Positions 19,673-28,787 are shown, numbered from the stretch's first letter. The stretch is 64,000 nucleotides of DNA from Streptomyces hyaluromycini (GCF_002217755.1 NZ_BCFL01000039.1:61683-125682); one strand, 5' to 3'. Notes: a model not told the origin generated them from the sequence alone. Program-made: numbers and translations.

Positions 19673-20205
19673 CACCCATCGTCCGCTCCGGTGCCGCTGC
19701 CCGCGCCGAATCCGTCCCGATCCTCCTCGGCCCGCTCGTGTCCCGGGACGCAGAGTTCGTCACCGCCGAGGCACGGCAGGGGCCGCCGTCCTCGCCCGTG
19801 CACAACCGGGTCGGCCGCTCGGGCCTGACCGGCCCGGCGCAGACCGCGTTCGGACAGGGCGCCGACTCCACCCTCGGCACCGTCACGGACACCGGCTGGG
19901 TGAGCTACGGCATCCTCCTCCTGATCGTCGGCGCCTTCCTCCTCTTCGACCCGCGCAAGGGCACCCGCCCGATCGTCGTCGTGAGCCTCGCCGTCCTCGC
20001 CGGCGTCGGCAACGGCCTGATCGCGTTCCCCCTCTTCATGGCCAATGCGTTCACCGGCCGGATGGGGAACAACGGGATCTTCGAGCGCGCCGTGGTGTAC
20101 CCGTTCATGATCGGCCACGCCCTCCTCGGAAGCAGAGTGGCCGCTGCCCGGCGGCGTCATGCGACGCGCCCGCCGACACCTTTTCACATTCGAGTCGCGA
20201 GCTGA
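19669..20205 (+). CDS. Hypothetical membrane protein
   Basis: 178 residues; not recognised. The first about 75 residues are polar, then about three hydrophobic stretches follow (VSYGILLLIVGAFLLF, PIVVVSLAVLAGVGNGLIAFPLFM, VYPFMIGHALLG), so it is probably a small integral membrane protein. Translational coupling to the reductase (ATGA overlap) and placement just before the epimerase suggest one TetR-controlled operon. The polar N-terminus looks unlike a normal coding start and the true start may be internal. Confidence 0.5.
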   Translation: MTPIVRSGAAARAESVPILLGPLVSRDAEFVTAEARQGPPSSPVHNRVGRSGLTGPAQTAFGQGADSTLGTVTDTGWVSYGILLLIVGAFLLFDPRKGTRPIVVVSLAVLAGVGNGLIAFPLFMANAFTGRMGNNGIFERAVVYPFMIGHALLGSRVAAARRRHATRPPTPFHIRVAS

Positions 20206-20215
20206 GGAGACACAG

Positions 20216-21238
20216 ATGGCACAGGTACTGGTCACCGGAGGGACAGGGTTCATCGGGAGCTGGTGCGTCCTGACCCTCCTCGACGCCGGGCATACCGTCC
20301 GCACCACAGTCCGCGACCTGCGACGCGAGCCGGCACTGCGCTCCTGGCTCCACGCAGCCGCGCTCTTCGACGACGACCGTCTCACGGTCGTACGTGCCGA
20401 CCTCGAACACCCCGAGGGCTGGGACGACGCCGTCTCCGGCTGCGACTTCGTCCTCCACGTCGCCTCGCCGACCCTGCGCCGCACGCCGACGACCGACGAC
20501 GACTTGGTGGTCCCGGCACGGGAGGGCGTCCTGCGGGTGCTGCGCGCCGCCCGTGACGCCGGTGTGCGCCGGGTCGTCCTGACGAGCGCCTTCGGCGCCA
20601 TCGGCATCGGGCATCCCCCGCGCTCGACCCCGTTCACCGAGGAGGACTGGACCGACGTCGACAGCGACATCCCGCCCTACCAGCGGTCCAAGACGCTCGC
20701 CGAGCGCGCCGCCTGGCAGTTCGTCACAGACGAGGGTGGTGGGCTGGAACTGGCGGTGGTTCATCCCGTGGGGGTCCTCGGCCCCCTCCTCGGCCCCGAC
20801 GACCCGCCCTCCCTGCGCCTGGTGCGCAGAATGATCGAGGGACGGGTGCCTGCGTGTCCTCCCTTCGGGATGGGCTTCGTCGACGTGCGCGACGTCGCGG
20901 ATCTGCACCTGCGCGCGATGACCGATCCGGCGGCCGCCGGCGAGCGCTTCCTGGCAACCGCCGGGCACAGCCTGCGGGTTGTGGAGATTGCGCGCATTCT
21001 GCGTGACCGCCTGGGGGAGCGCGCTGCGCAGGCCCCGGTCCGTGAACTGCCCGTGTGGCTCGCCCGAGCGCTGGGCACCGTGAACCCGGAACTGCGGTTG
21101 CTGAGGCACCAGTTGGGCCGGGATCTCGACGCCACAAGCGCCAAGGCGGAGCGGCTTCTCGGGTGGCGGGCACGTCCCATCGAGGACACCATTGCGGAGA
21201 CCGCCGAGAGCCTCCTCGCCCACGGCATCGGGAAATAA
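20216..21238 (+). CDS. NAD(P)-dependent epimerase/reductase of the extended SDR family
   Basis: 340 residues. N-terminal Rossmann motif VTGGTGFIGSW, and the Tyr-xxx-Lys pair in YQRSKTLAE. It resembles dihydroflavonol-4-reductase-like aldehyde reductases rather than sugar epimerases (LHVASPTLRR region). The substrate is unknown. GAGGAG lies upstream of the ATG. It closes the accessory operon started by the TetR-controlled reductase. Confidence 0.82.
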   Translation: MAQVLVTGGTGFIGSWCVLTLLDAGHTVRTTVRDLRREPALRSWLHAAALFDDDRLTVVRADLEHPEGWDDAVSGCDFVLHVASPTLRRTPTTDDDLVVPAREGVLRVLRAARDAGVRRVVLTSAFGAIGIGHPPRSTPFTEEDWTDVDSDIPPYQRSKTLAERAAWQFVTDEGGGLELAVVHPVGVLGPLLGPDDPPSLRLVRRMIEGRVPACPPFGMGFVDVRDVADLHLRAMTDPAAAGERFLATAGHSLRVVEIARILRDRLGERAAQAPVRELPVWLARALGTVNPELRLLRHQLGRDLDATSAKAERLLGWRARPIEDTIAETAESLLAHGIGK

Positions 21239-21390
21239 CCGGTTCGCGACCGACCGATGCGGCAGCCTTACGCGCCGAAGCAGTGTGGGCCCAGCCCCGT
21301 GAAGCGGCCTGTCCAGGACGACACCGGCGTCGCATCCGTGGGCCTGGGACTTGATCCCAGGCCCCGACCGGCGGCGGACAGAACGCCGAG

Positions 21391-21404
21391 GGGCCGTACG
21401 GCCC
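21391..21404. promoter_or_regulatory. DosR-like box upstream of Usp (perfect)
   Basis: GGGCCGTACGGCCC, centred 95 bp upstream of the Usp start at 21492. It lies in the otherwise featureless 253-bp gap after the epimerase. Confidence 0.7.
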
Positions 21405-21491
21405 TTGGCAGGGACCGGGCAGCCCCTGCCCTCGTACAAGCCGCGGCGCGACGCTGGTACCGACAGCAGACCGAGTGCTGGAGGTGTCGAG

Positions 21492-22394
21492 ATGCTTCGC
21501 CCCGTTGTCGCCGGAGTCGACGGATCCAACGAAAGCCTCGCCGCCGCCGCTTGGGCGGCGCGCGAGGCTCTGCGGCAGGACCGGCCGCTGCACCTGGTAC
21601 ACGCCTGGAACTGGCACCCCCGCCAGGAGGAGGGGGAGATCGCCACGGCCGCTCAGCGGCATCTGGCCCGGCGCGCCCTGCGCCAGGCGGAGGACCTGGT
21701 GCACAGGGATCACCCTCAAGTCCGCCTCACCGACGAGCAGATGGAGGGGCCGGCCACCCCCGCCCTGCTGAAGGCCGCGGACCAGGCCGAGCTGATCGTC
21801 CTGGGCTCGCGCGGCCTCAGCGGCTTCACCGGATTCCTCGTGGGTTCGGTCGCCCTCGGGGTGGTGGCGAAGGCCACCCGTCCCGTCGTGCTCGTCCGGT
21901 CGGACGAGCGGGCCGCGGACGAACACCTCCCGGCCGACGACGGAAGCGAATCGACGCTCACCGGCTACCGGGACGTCGTGCTCGCGATCGGCCTGGACGA
22001 CCCCTGCGACGAGGTCATCGAGTTCGCTTTCGAGGCGGCCCGGCTCCGCCACGCCCGGCTGCGGGTCGTGCATGCCTGGCACATGGCCGGGCCTGTCGGC
22101 CTCGGAGCGGGCGAGGTCGGTCTGCTGCAGGAGTCCTGGCAGGGCGAGGAGTGGCTGGGCTTCCTCAAGGCCGTGCTCCAGGTGTGGCAGGACAAGTATC
22201 CGGACGTGGAGGTCCTGGCCACCGTGGTGGAGGACAGGCCCACGACCGCGCTCGTGCGGGCCTCGACCGGTGCGAGCCTCCTCGTCGTCGGCCACCGTCT
22301 TGCCGAACGCCCGGTCGGCCCGCGCACGGGACCTGTCACCCACGCGGCGATCCACCACGTCGGCTGCCCCGTGGCCGTCGTCCCCCATGCGTAG
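21492..22394 (+). CDS. Universal stress protein, two Usp domains
   Basis: 300 residues. Domain 1 holds the intact ATP motif GSRGLSGFTGFLVGSVAL (about residues 110-127). Domain 2 has the weaker GHRLAERPVGPRTGPVTH. GGTGTC lies before the ATG at 21492; the frame is open upstream to 21351 but has no better start. It is followed after 95 bp by a second Usp and is probably transcribed with it from the box-bearing promoter. Confidence 0.9.
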   Translation: MLRPVVAGVDGSNESLAAAAWAAREALRQDRPLHLVHAWNWHPRQEEGEIATAAQRHLARRALRQAEDLVHRDHPQVRLTDEQMEGPATPALLKAADQAELIVLGSRGLSGFTGFLVGSVALGVVAKATRPVVLVRSDERAADEHLPADDGSESTLTGYRDVVLAIGLDDPCDEVIEFAFEAARLRHARLRVVHAWHMAGPVGLGAGEVGLLQESWQGEEWLGFLKAVLQVWQDKYPDVEVLATVVEDRPTTALVRASTGASLLVVGHRLAERPVGPRTGPVTHAAIHHVGCPVAVVPHA

Positions 22395-22489
22395 TCGTCC
22401 CCCATGTGCACAGGAGTCCCGGACCCTGCCGACGGGGCACCTCGCCGAAGATTCCGCGGCAGCGCGGACGCACGAAGGAGGTGACGGTC

Positions 22490-23386
22490 ATGACGAGACA
22501 TGTCGTGGCCGGTCTGGACGGTTCGAGGGAAAGCCTCGCCGCGGCCGACTGGGCGGCCAGGGAAGCACTCCGACGAGGGCTGACCCTCCGCCTGGTCCAT
22601 GCCTGGGAAGGCCTGCCGGACGACGGCGCCGACGCGAACCTGCCCGAGCTCAGGGCACCGCAGTACCACGCGCGCCGGGTGCTGCGCCAAGCCCTTGACG
22701 TGCTGAGCGAGCGCTATCCGCAGCTGTACATCGCCGCCGAACAGGTGCGAACGCAGCCCGGACCCGCACTGCTGGCCGAGGCGGCGGACGCCGAGCTGCT
22801 GGTCATCGGGAACAGGGGGACGGGCGGGGTCGGCGGCTTCATGTCCGGATCGGTCGCCATGGCCACCGTGGCCCATGTCGACCGGCCGGTCGTTCTCGTC
22901 CGGGCGGACGAGACGGCAGCGGACGAACACCTCCCCGACGATTCGGGAAAGGCGTCGACGCGGACGCCCCTGCGTGACGTCGCGGTCGCCGTCGACATCG
23001 GCGGACCCTGCGACGACATCCTCGACTTCGCGTTCCGTGCGGCGGAGCTCCGCCGGGCGCCACTGCGCGCCGTGCATGCCTGGCACATGCCGCTCACCGG
23101 CGTCGTCCCGGGCGTCGAGGAACGCACGAGGATCAGGGAGGAGGCCGAGCGTGAACTCACGGGCCTGCTCCGGCCCTGGCGCGCGAAATACCCCGACGTG
23201 ATCGTCCTGGAGAACCTGCACGAGGGGCGCGCGGCGCACGTCCTCGCGCGCGCCGCCGGCGGGGCCGGTCTGCTGGTCGTGGGCCGCCGCAGGCGGCGTA
23301 CGGCGATCGGTTCGCACACGGGCCCGGTGGCGCACGCGCTGATCCATCACGTGAGTCGGCCGGTCGTACTGATCCCGCACGACTGA
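22490..23386 (+). CDS. Universal stress protein, two Usp domains
   Basis: 298 residues from ATG 22490, preceded by AAGGAGG. Domain 1 motif GNRGTGGVGGFMSGSVAM is intact. Domain 2 has an Arg-rich GRRRRRTAIGSHTGPVAH. Closest in the window to the Usp just upstream (shared AADWAAREALR-type start and HAWHMP/HAWHMA segment), so probably a local duplication. No box was found in the 95-bp gap. Confidence 0.9.
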   Translation: MTRHVVAGLDGSRESLAAADWAAREALRRGLTLRLVHAWEGLPDDGADANLPELRAPQYHARRVLRQALDVLSERYPQLYIAAEQVRTQPGPALLAEAADAELLVIGNRGTGGVGGFMSGSVAMATVAHVDRPVVLVRADETAADEHLPDDSGKASTRTPLRDVAVAVDIGGPCDDILDFAFRAAELRRAPLRAVHAWHMPLTGVVPGVEERTRIREEAERELTGLLRPWRAKYPDVIVLENLHEGRAAHVLARAAGGAGLLVVGRRRRRTAIGSHTGPVAHALIHHVSRPVVLIPHD

Positions 23387-23428
23387 AGTCGACGTCGGAT
23401 CAGAGGAAGGGCGGTCCACGATCATGTC

Positions 23429-23812
23429 CGACGTCCCTACGGAGCCCTGCCACGCGTCCGCATGCCTCGTCCGGGCCGCCCTCACCGCGCCCCCGATGTC
23501 CAACGACGACCGGCCGGCCTTGGCCAGGCACCAGGTTGGGGCCGCGTTCACCACGATGCCGGCGAGCGCGGTGGCGAGCATCAGGCCGCGCTCGGCCTGC
23601 GGCGGGGAGAGCAGGCGGCGTACGGCCTCGTAGGCGGGCCCCCCGAGCAGGAGCAGGATCAGCCCGTTGACCTGGGTGAGGGCGATGGCCGGCCAGCGGC
23701 GGTCGGCGTTCGCCGAGACACCGTGGGAGTGCCCGGCGTGCCCGCCCGCACCGTGGCCCGAATCGTGTTCGTGCCTCGAACCGTGCCCGTGGTCGTGGCC
23801 GTGCTCGCTCAT
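23429..23812 (-). pseudogene. Remnant of a CDF (CzcD-like) cation efflux gene
   Basis: From ATG 23812 the translation begins with a His-rich metal-binding tail (HGHDHGHGSRHEHDSGHG), continues SANADRRWPAIAL, then jumps to QVNGLILLLLGG, YEAVRRLLSPP and GIVVNAAPTWCLAKAGRSSLDI. These match the start and the TM3-TM4 part of CDF transporters, but the segment with TM1-TM2 and its metal-site Asp is missing in frame, and homology is lost after about residue 112. The protein cannot be functional. It marks the left border of the metal islet. Confidence 0.8.
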
Positions 23813-23951
23813 GCTGACGTCTTCGCCGTCGCAGCCGTTGCCGGGACGCGTCGGGCTTTGCAGGTCGGGGCCGTCAGCCCGACGGTGATCTGCCGCCGGT
23901 CCTAGCCTTGAGGTACGCGAGGCGTTTCCTGCGCGAGGAGCGTGATCGGCG

Positions 23952-24182
23952 ATGACGGGCAATGGCTTGATGACAGGGTGGATGTGGGCCTGGCCGGTGT
24001 TCATCGTGGGCGGCCTGCTGCTTGTCGGCTTCGTCGTGGTGCGGCCGGCACAAGGGGGGACGCACGGCCGTGCCGCACCCCGTCCGGTCGGCTCGGCAGC
24101 ACGGCGGATCCTCGACGAACGCCAGGCTCGCCGGGAAATCGACGAGGACGAGTACCCGCGTCGCCGGAGTCTGTCGCCGTGA
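23952..24182 (+). CDS. Small membrane protein with SHOCT-like tail
   Basis: 76 residues: one N-terminal membrane helix (MWAWPVFIVGGLLLVGFVVV) and a C-terminal short SHOCT-like motif (ARRILDERQARREIDEDEY). The stop overlaps the start of the multicopper oxidase (GTGA at 24179-24182), so the two are coupled. A similar protein lies at 25758-26057 on the other side of the oxidase. The function of such SHOCT proteins is unknown. Confidence 0.7.
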   Translation: MTGNGLMTGWMWAWPVFIVGGLLLVGFVVVRPAQGGTHGRAAPRPVGSAARRILDERQARREIDEDEYPRRRSLSP

Positions 24183-25654
24183 GCGGCCGGCCGATCAGCC
24201 GACGCCAGGCGTTGGCGTTGCTCGGACTCGGTACAGCCGGCATGGCGGCCGGCACCGCCGGCTGGGCAGCCGGTGCGGATACGCCCACCGAGCGGAACCG
24301 TTGGCAACCCGGTGCCTCCGGGGAGCGTCTGCGCCAGCCGCAGGTTGCGGCCGGCCGCGGCGGGGTGCTCGATGTGACCCTCACCGCGGCCCCGGGAGCC
24401 CGACTGGCCGGCCGGGAGACGTCGGCGTGGGCGTTCAACGGCACCTGCCCGGGGCCGACCTTGCGGGTGCGGCCCGGGGACCTGCTGCGAGCGCGGTTGA
24501 TCAACCACATCGACCAGCCGACGAACCTGCACACCCACGGCCTGCACGTGTCTCCGCACGGCAACGGCGACAACCCGTTCGTCACCATCGAGCCCGGCGA
24601 CAGCTTCGACTACGCCATCGCCGTCCCGGCCGACCATCCGGCCGGCACGTTCTGGTACCACCCGCACCACCATGGCACCGTCGCCGACCAGATCTTCGCC
24701 GGCCTTGCCGGAGCACTGCTGGTCGACGGCGGTCCCGACCCGGATCTGCCGGTGACCGACGACCTGGTTCTGCTGGTCACCGACATCACCCTGGACGGGG
24801 CCGGCCGGGTCGCCTCGCCGAACATGATGGCCAGAATGACGGGCCGCGAGGGCGAGCTGGTGCTGGTCAACGGCCAGCACCAGCCGGTCATCACCGCCGC
24901 GCCCGGGGCGGTGCAGCGGTGGCGGGTCGTCAACGGCTGCGTCTCCCGGGTCCTCGCGCTGCGTCTGCGGGGTCATCGGCTGACTCAGGTCGCCCTGGAC
25001 GGGATGTTCCTGCCCGCCCCGACCGATCGGGACCAGGTGGTGCTGGCTCCGGGAAATCGCGCCGACCTACTCGTGCGTCCCACCCGCAGTGGCCGGTACG
25101 CGCTGGTCAGCGAACCGTACGACCGCGGCAGCCTGGGCATGATGGGCGGCATGATGGAGGGCGGTCCCTCCGCCGCCGGCCCGGTCACGCTGGCGACCCT
25201 GGCCGCGTCCGGAGCCGCCACGGCATCGGCCGCGTTGCCTGCGAGGCTGCCTGCCCCGTCGATCCCGTCGGACAGCGTGAGCAGACGGCGTCAGATCACC
25301 TTCGCGATGGGCATGGGCGGGATGGGCATGGGCGGCATGGCCTTCACCATCGACGGGCGCACCTTCGACCCCGGGCGCGACGACCAGACCGTCACACAGG
25401 ACACCATCGAGGAGTGGACCGTGGTCAACACCAGCCCCATGGACCACGCGTTCCACCTGCACGCCTGGCCGTTCCACGTGCTGACCGGCGCACCTGCCGC
25501 AGGCGTGCGGCAGGACGTCGTCCTGGTGCCGGCCCGCGGCTCGGTGCGACTCCGCATCCCGTTCACCGACTACCCCGGCCGTAGCGTCTACCACTGCCAC
25601 GTCCTCGATCACGAGGACCTGGGCATGATGGCCACTGTCAACGTCCGCCCCTGA
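24179..25654 (+). CDS. Multicopper oxidase, Tat-exported
   Basis: 491 residues from GTG 24179. The N-terminus has a twin-arginine signal (SRRQALALLGLGTAG). Copper-ligand motifs are HTHGLH, WYHPHHHG, HAFHLHAWPFH and the C-terminal YHCHVLDHEDLGMM, giving type 1, 2 and 3 sites. A Met/Gly-rich loop (GMGGMGMGGMAF, and GMMGGMMEGG) suggests binding of extra copper, as in CueO-type cuprous oxidases. It probably acts outside the membrane in copper detoxification. It needs O2, which sets it apart from the hypoxia genes around it. Confidence 0.92.
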   Translation: MSGRPISRRQALALLGLGTAGMAAGTAGWAAGADTPTERNRWQPGASGERLRQPQVAAGRGGVLDVTLTAAPGARLAGRETSAWAFNGTCPGPTLRVRPGDLLRARLINHIDQPTNLHTHGLHVSPHGNGDNPFVTIEPGDSFDYAIAVPADHPAGTFWYHPHHHGTVADQIFAGLAGALLVDGGPDPDLPVTDDLVLLVTDITLDGAGRVASPNMMARMTGREGELVLVNGQHQPVITAAPGAVQRWRVVNGCVSRVLALRLRGHRLTQVALDGMFLPAPTDRDQVVLAPGNRADLLVRPTRSGRYALVSEPYDRGSLGMMGGMMEGGPSAAGPVTLATLAASGAATASAALPARLPAPSIPSDSVSRRRQITFAMGMGGMGMGGMAFTIDGRTFDPGRDDQTVTQDTIEEWTVVNTSPMDHAFHLHAWPFHVLTGAPAAGVRQDVVLVPARGSVRLRIPFTDYPGRSVYHCHVLDHEDLGMMATVNVRP

Positions 25655-25757
25655 CGGGCTGCCCCGAGTGGTGCACCAGGCCTTCCGGCGGCGGCTCGGT
25701 GCGCCCGTCGTGGTCCGGCGCCCCGGTCGGAGTCCGGCCCGGCGGCAGACGACGCGG

Positions 25758-26057
25758 TCAGCTCTTGGCCGGTCCCGACGGCGCACCGCGCAGGATGTCC
25801 AAGCGGCGCCGGTACTCCTCTTCGTCGATCTCGCCGCGCGCGTACCGTTCGGCGAGGATCTGCTCGGCGCCCGGGCTGCCGGGTACGGACGGTGCACTCC
25901 AGCCAGGGTGCCCGCCCACGTGCGTACCAGGGCGCAGCACAGCACGGAAGAGCAGCACCACGGCGGTGATGAGCGCCGCCCAGAACAGCAGATTGCCGGC
26001 GGTCATCCAGAACCAGGCCCAGCCGCTCATGCCATGTCCGTACCAGTACATCATCAT
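25758..26057 (-). CDS. SHOCT-domain small membrane protein
   Basis: 99 residues: a Trp-, Tyr- and Met-rich start (MMMYWYGHGMSGWAWFW), a membrane helix, and a C-terminal SHOCT motif (AEQILAERYARGEIDEEEYRRRLDILRG). The layout matches small proteins found beside copper oxidases and copper exporters. It is convergent with the oxidase at 24179-25654. Confidence 0.8.
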   Translation of the reverse strand: MMMYWYGHGMSGWAWFWMTAGNLLFWAALITAVVLLFRAVLRPGTHVGGHPGWSAPSVPGSPGAEQILAERYARGEIDEEEYRRRLDILRGAPSGPAKS

Positions 26058-26184
26058 GGTTCACTTCCCCGGTTCAGAGACGTCCGGGTGACGCCTGTGG
26101 GATCGATTCGTTTCCATGGTTCCTGCGGGAGGCGGGCGGATGACAGGGCCCGGACGGCCCTCCTGAGGACCGGTAGACCCTGGT

Positions 26185-26822
26185 TCACCGCAGCACCGGG
26201 CGCCCGCCGCCCGGTGCCGGAGCGATGCTTGCCACCTGCCACAGCCCGCACGCGACGGCCACCAGCCCCGTACCGACGACCGCCTCGGTGCCCGCCCGGC
26301 GCACGAGAACCGGAGACAGCGGCGCGACGACCGCCAGCAGCCCGGCCACCGGCAGCACGCGCAGCCCGGTCTCCTGGGCGCTGTGGCCGAGGCTGGACTG
26401 CAGGTACCGGGTCAGGACGAACAGGGCTCCGAACAGCCCGAACATCGCCAGGGACACCGACCAGGTGGCGATCGAGAACCGGCGCTCGCGGAAGAAGCCC
26501 AGGTTCAGCATGGGATGGGTGCCGGCCCGCTCCCACAGGGCGAAGCACACCAGCACCGCCAGTCCGCTGCCGCCGGCACCAGCATCAGCCCGGTGAAGAC
26601 CAGGGCGTAGGCGTCCACGATCCACTGCAACCGGGTCGTCGACGCGTCCAGTTCGCGGACCAGAGTGGGCAGTGCCACGTTCAGGATCGTGTTGTCCAGG
26701 GTCACGATCAGCAGTGACACACAGAGCACGAGCAGTGCCGCCCAGCGGTTGGCCGGACCGCGGTTCCCCGGTGTTGCGGCCTGGTCCGGTACCTCTCGTA
26801 AATTCGGCACGGGTCCGGGCAA
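26185..26822 (-). pseudogene. Decayed DHA2-type MFS drug transporter
   Basis: The ATG at 26822 opens a clear DHA2 MFS N-terminus (NRWAALLVLCVSLLIVTLDNTILNVALPTLVREL, TM1) to about 26590. Reading then shifts frame and continues in another minus frame with CFALWERAGTHPMLNLGFF, SVSLAMFGLFGALFVLTRYL and LRVLPVAGLLAVVAPLSP, and stops at 26185. About 150 residues between TM2 and the mid loop, and the whole C-terminal part, are missing. It is the right border of the metal islet. Confidence 0.82.
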
Positions 26823-26858
26823 GGCCGCGGGCCCGGTGGCGGGGCGGGTACCGAACGT

Positions 26859-26889
26859 CCCCGGGAGGGGCCGAGCGGCCCTCCCGGGG
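26859..26889. terminator. Hairpin with embedded DosR-like box
   Basis: An 11-bp perfect stem (26859-26869 with 26879-26889) lies 9 bp after the oleate hydratase stop, as a terminator would. Its centre is the perfect 14-mer GGGCCGAGCGGCCC at 26868-26881. Since the only downstream gene is the broken transporter, the box may be incidental to terminator symmetry. Confidence 0.6.
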
Positions 26890-26897
26890 CGCGTGGG

Positions 26898-28469
26898 TCA
26901 CCGGCGGTGCATGGTCTCCAGCGCGGCCGCCAGGACGTGGGGGTCGTGGTGGCCCTTGTAGACGGGCGGCGGTTGCCTGTCGAGGTGGAGAAGCTGGGAC
27001 ACCGCCGTCCACGCCGTGCGTACGGAGTACTCGACCGTGAAGACGACGTCGTCCGGCACCTCGGCGAACTGCCCGATGAAGGCGAGGTTGACCGAGCCCT
27101 CGGGCACGACCTCGGGGCGGTCGTCGCGGCGGCGGTTCAGGAACTGGCTGGTGATGTAGGGCATCACGCAGGGAATGACGGTCGAGGTCGCCAGGACGCG
27201 GGCACTGGTCGGGTCGTCGAAGTGCAGGTGGTGCAGGACCTCTTCCAGGATCTCCCGGCCGGAGCACATCGTCATCGGTTTGGGCGTGTGGTTGCCGGCC
27301 CGGCCGGGGAAGAGGCCGTAGCCCCACCAGACCGAGACACCGTCCGGCTGGTCGCGGTAGGCGGGCTGGCGGTTGGCGACGATGGTGAGCAGCCAGTTGG
27401 AGTCGGTGAAGGTCATCAGGCCGCCCTTGCCGGTCTCCCGGCCGCTGAACCCGGCCAGCGCGTCGAGGAAGACGGGGTCCTTGGCCGTGACCGTGAAGGA
27501 CTCCCAGCGGGACTCCTTCACGTGCTTGTCGAAGGCGCCCGGGTTCCCGAACTTCTCGTGTCCCCGGGCCAGCCGGTGCCAGAGCAGCCAGGCGTCCGAG
27601 CGCTGGGAAGGCGGCGGCGGGGGAGACGTGTGCGTGCCCCGGCTGGAGGCGTCGGTCATGGAGCCGTTGGTGACCAGCACCAGATCCTCGGGGGCGACGG
27701 CGATCCGCTCCTCGCGGCCGGCCCGGATCAGGCGGACGGCCTGCACCGTCCTGCCGTCCTTCCCAGGGGCGAAGTCGAGGTCGGTGACCTTGCAGCCGGG
27801 GTGGATGGTCACGCCGCGCTCGCGCAGCCAGGACGCCAGGGGGCGCACGATCGAGTCGTACTGGTTGTACCGGGTCCGGTGGATCCCGGACATGGAGCCG
27901 AACTCCGGGAACAGGTGGATGAAGCGGCGGAGGTAGCGGCGGAACTCGATCGCGCTGTGCCAGGGCTGGAAGGCGAACGTGGTGCACCACATGAACCAGA
28001 AGCTGGTGGTGAAGAAGTGCTCGCCGAAGCAGTCGGTGATCCGCTTGTCGTCCAGGTGCCCCTCGGGGGTCGCCAGACACCGGACCAGCTCCAGGCGGTC
28101 GCGCTCGGAGAACCCCATCGAGCGGGGGTCGACGATCTTTCCGTCCCCGTCGACCAGCCGGGCGATGTCGTCCCAGGCGAACTCCTCGTGCCCGGCCAGG
28201 ATCTCCTGGGTCACGGTCACCGAGGGATCGTCCAGCGTGGGAATGCCGGACAGCAGGTCGTACGTGCAACGGAACTCGGCCTCGAACATCCGCCCGCCGC
28301 GCATGGTGTAGCCGGCCTCCGCGCTGCCGCCCGCGTCCAGGCTGCCCCCGATGCCCATCTGCTCCTCGAAGAGATGGATGTCCGCGCCGTCGAACCCGCC
28401 GTCGCGGATCAGGAAAGCCGCCGCGGCGAGCGCCGCGATTCCGCTGCCCACCAGATATGCCTTCGCCAT
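26898..28469 (-). CDS. ohyA: Oleate hydratase
   Basis: 523 residues from ATG 28469. FAD-binding start YLVGSGIAALAAAAFLIRDGG, followed by the family motif HLFEEQMGIGGSLDAGG. Later segments FSERDRLELVRCL, HSAIEFRRYLRRF and RYNQYDSIVRPLASWL are characteristic. It adds water to the cis-9 double bond of oleate to give 10-hydroxystearate, needs FAD but no net redox, and acts at the membrane surface. A Pro-rich loop (SPPPPPSQ) near residue 280 is slightly unusual. Hydration detoxifies unsaturated fatty acids without oxygen. GTG at 28472 is an alternative start. Confidence 0.92.
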   Translation of the reverse strand: MAKAYLVGSGIAALAAAAFLIRDGGFDGADIHLFEEQMGIGGSLDAGGSAEAGYTMRGGRMFEAEFRCTYDLLSGIPTLDDPSVTVTQEILAGHEEFAWDDIARLVDGDGKIVDPRSMGFSERDRLELVRCLATPEGHLDDKRITDCFGEHFFTTSFWFMWCTTFAFQPWHSAIEFRRYLRRFIHLFPEFGSMSGIHRTRYNQYDSIVRPLASWLRERGVTIHPGCKVTDLDFAPGKDGRTVQAVRLIRAGREERIAVAPEDLVLVTNGSMTDASSRGTHTSPPPPPSQRSDAWLLWHRLARGHEKFGNPGAFDKHVKESRWESFTVTAKDPVFLDALAGFSGRETGKGGLMTFTDSNWLLTIVANRQPAYRDQPDGVSVWWGYGLFPGRAGNHTPKPMTMCSGREILEEVLHHLHFDDPTSARVLATSTVIPCVMPYITSQFLNRRRDDRPEVVPEGSVNLAFIGQFAEVPDDVVFTVEYSVRTAWTAVSQLLHLDRQPPPVYKGHHDPHVLAAALETMHRR

Positions 28470-28667
28470 CACAAGTCTCCTCGTCGCTCACGTCTGCGGA
28501 TCGGGAACCGCACCTCCTACGTTTTCGTGCGCGGGCGGCGCCGTCAGTGGGCCGTTGGTCACCGGTCGGGCCCGGTCGGCCCTGGCCTCGTCGCCAGATC
28601 GCGGCCGCGCCGTCGATCTGGCGCACGGCAACCCGGTCGACGTGCCGTTGCCAACCGCGGAGGGCGC

Positions 28668-28787
28668 CGACGTGCCGGCCGTCGGGGCAGAGGGGGGTTC
28701 GCTCGTGCGCCGTTCGGGTCGGTCAGGATGCAGGTCTCGCAGCACGCGAGCTGTCCTGTGGTGATCGTGCGTCCCGAGGGGCCGTGA
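28668..28787 (+). pseudogene. C-terminal remnant of a universal stress protein
   Basis: The plus frame ending at the TGA 28785-28787 reads RGRGGFARAPFGSVRMQVSQ then HASCPVVIVRPEGP, the typical end of a Usp domain (GRGGF...GSV...SCPVVIVR). Nothing upstream in any frame restores the rest. About 40 codons survive. Confidence 0.75.

Noticed and set aside
23812..24976. Minus-strand open frame continuing into the multicopper oxidase region
   Set aside because: Only the CDF-like part downstream of 23812 has homology; the rest is antisense to the oxidase.
28568..28582. Box-like GGGCCCGGTCGGCCC near the Usp remnant
   Set aside because: The half-site spacing is off by one, and no intact gene follows.
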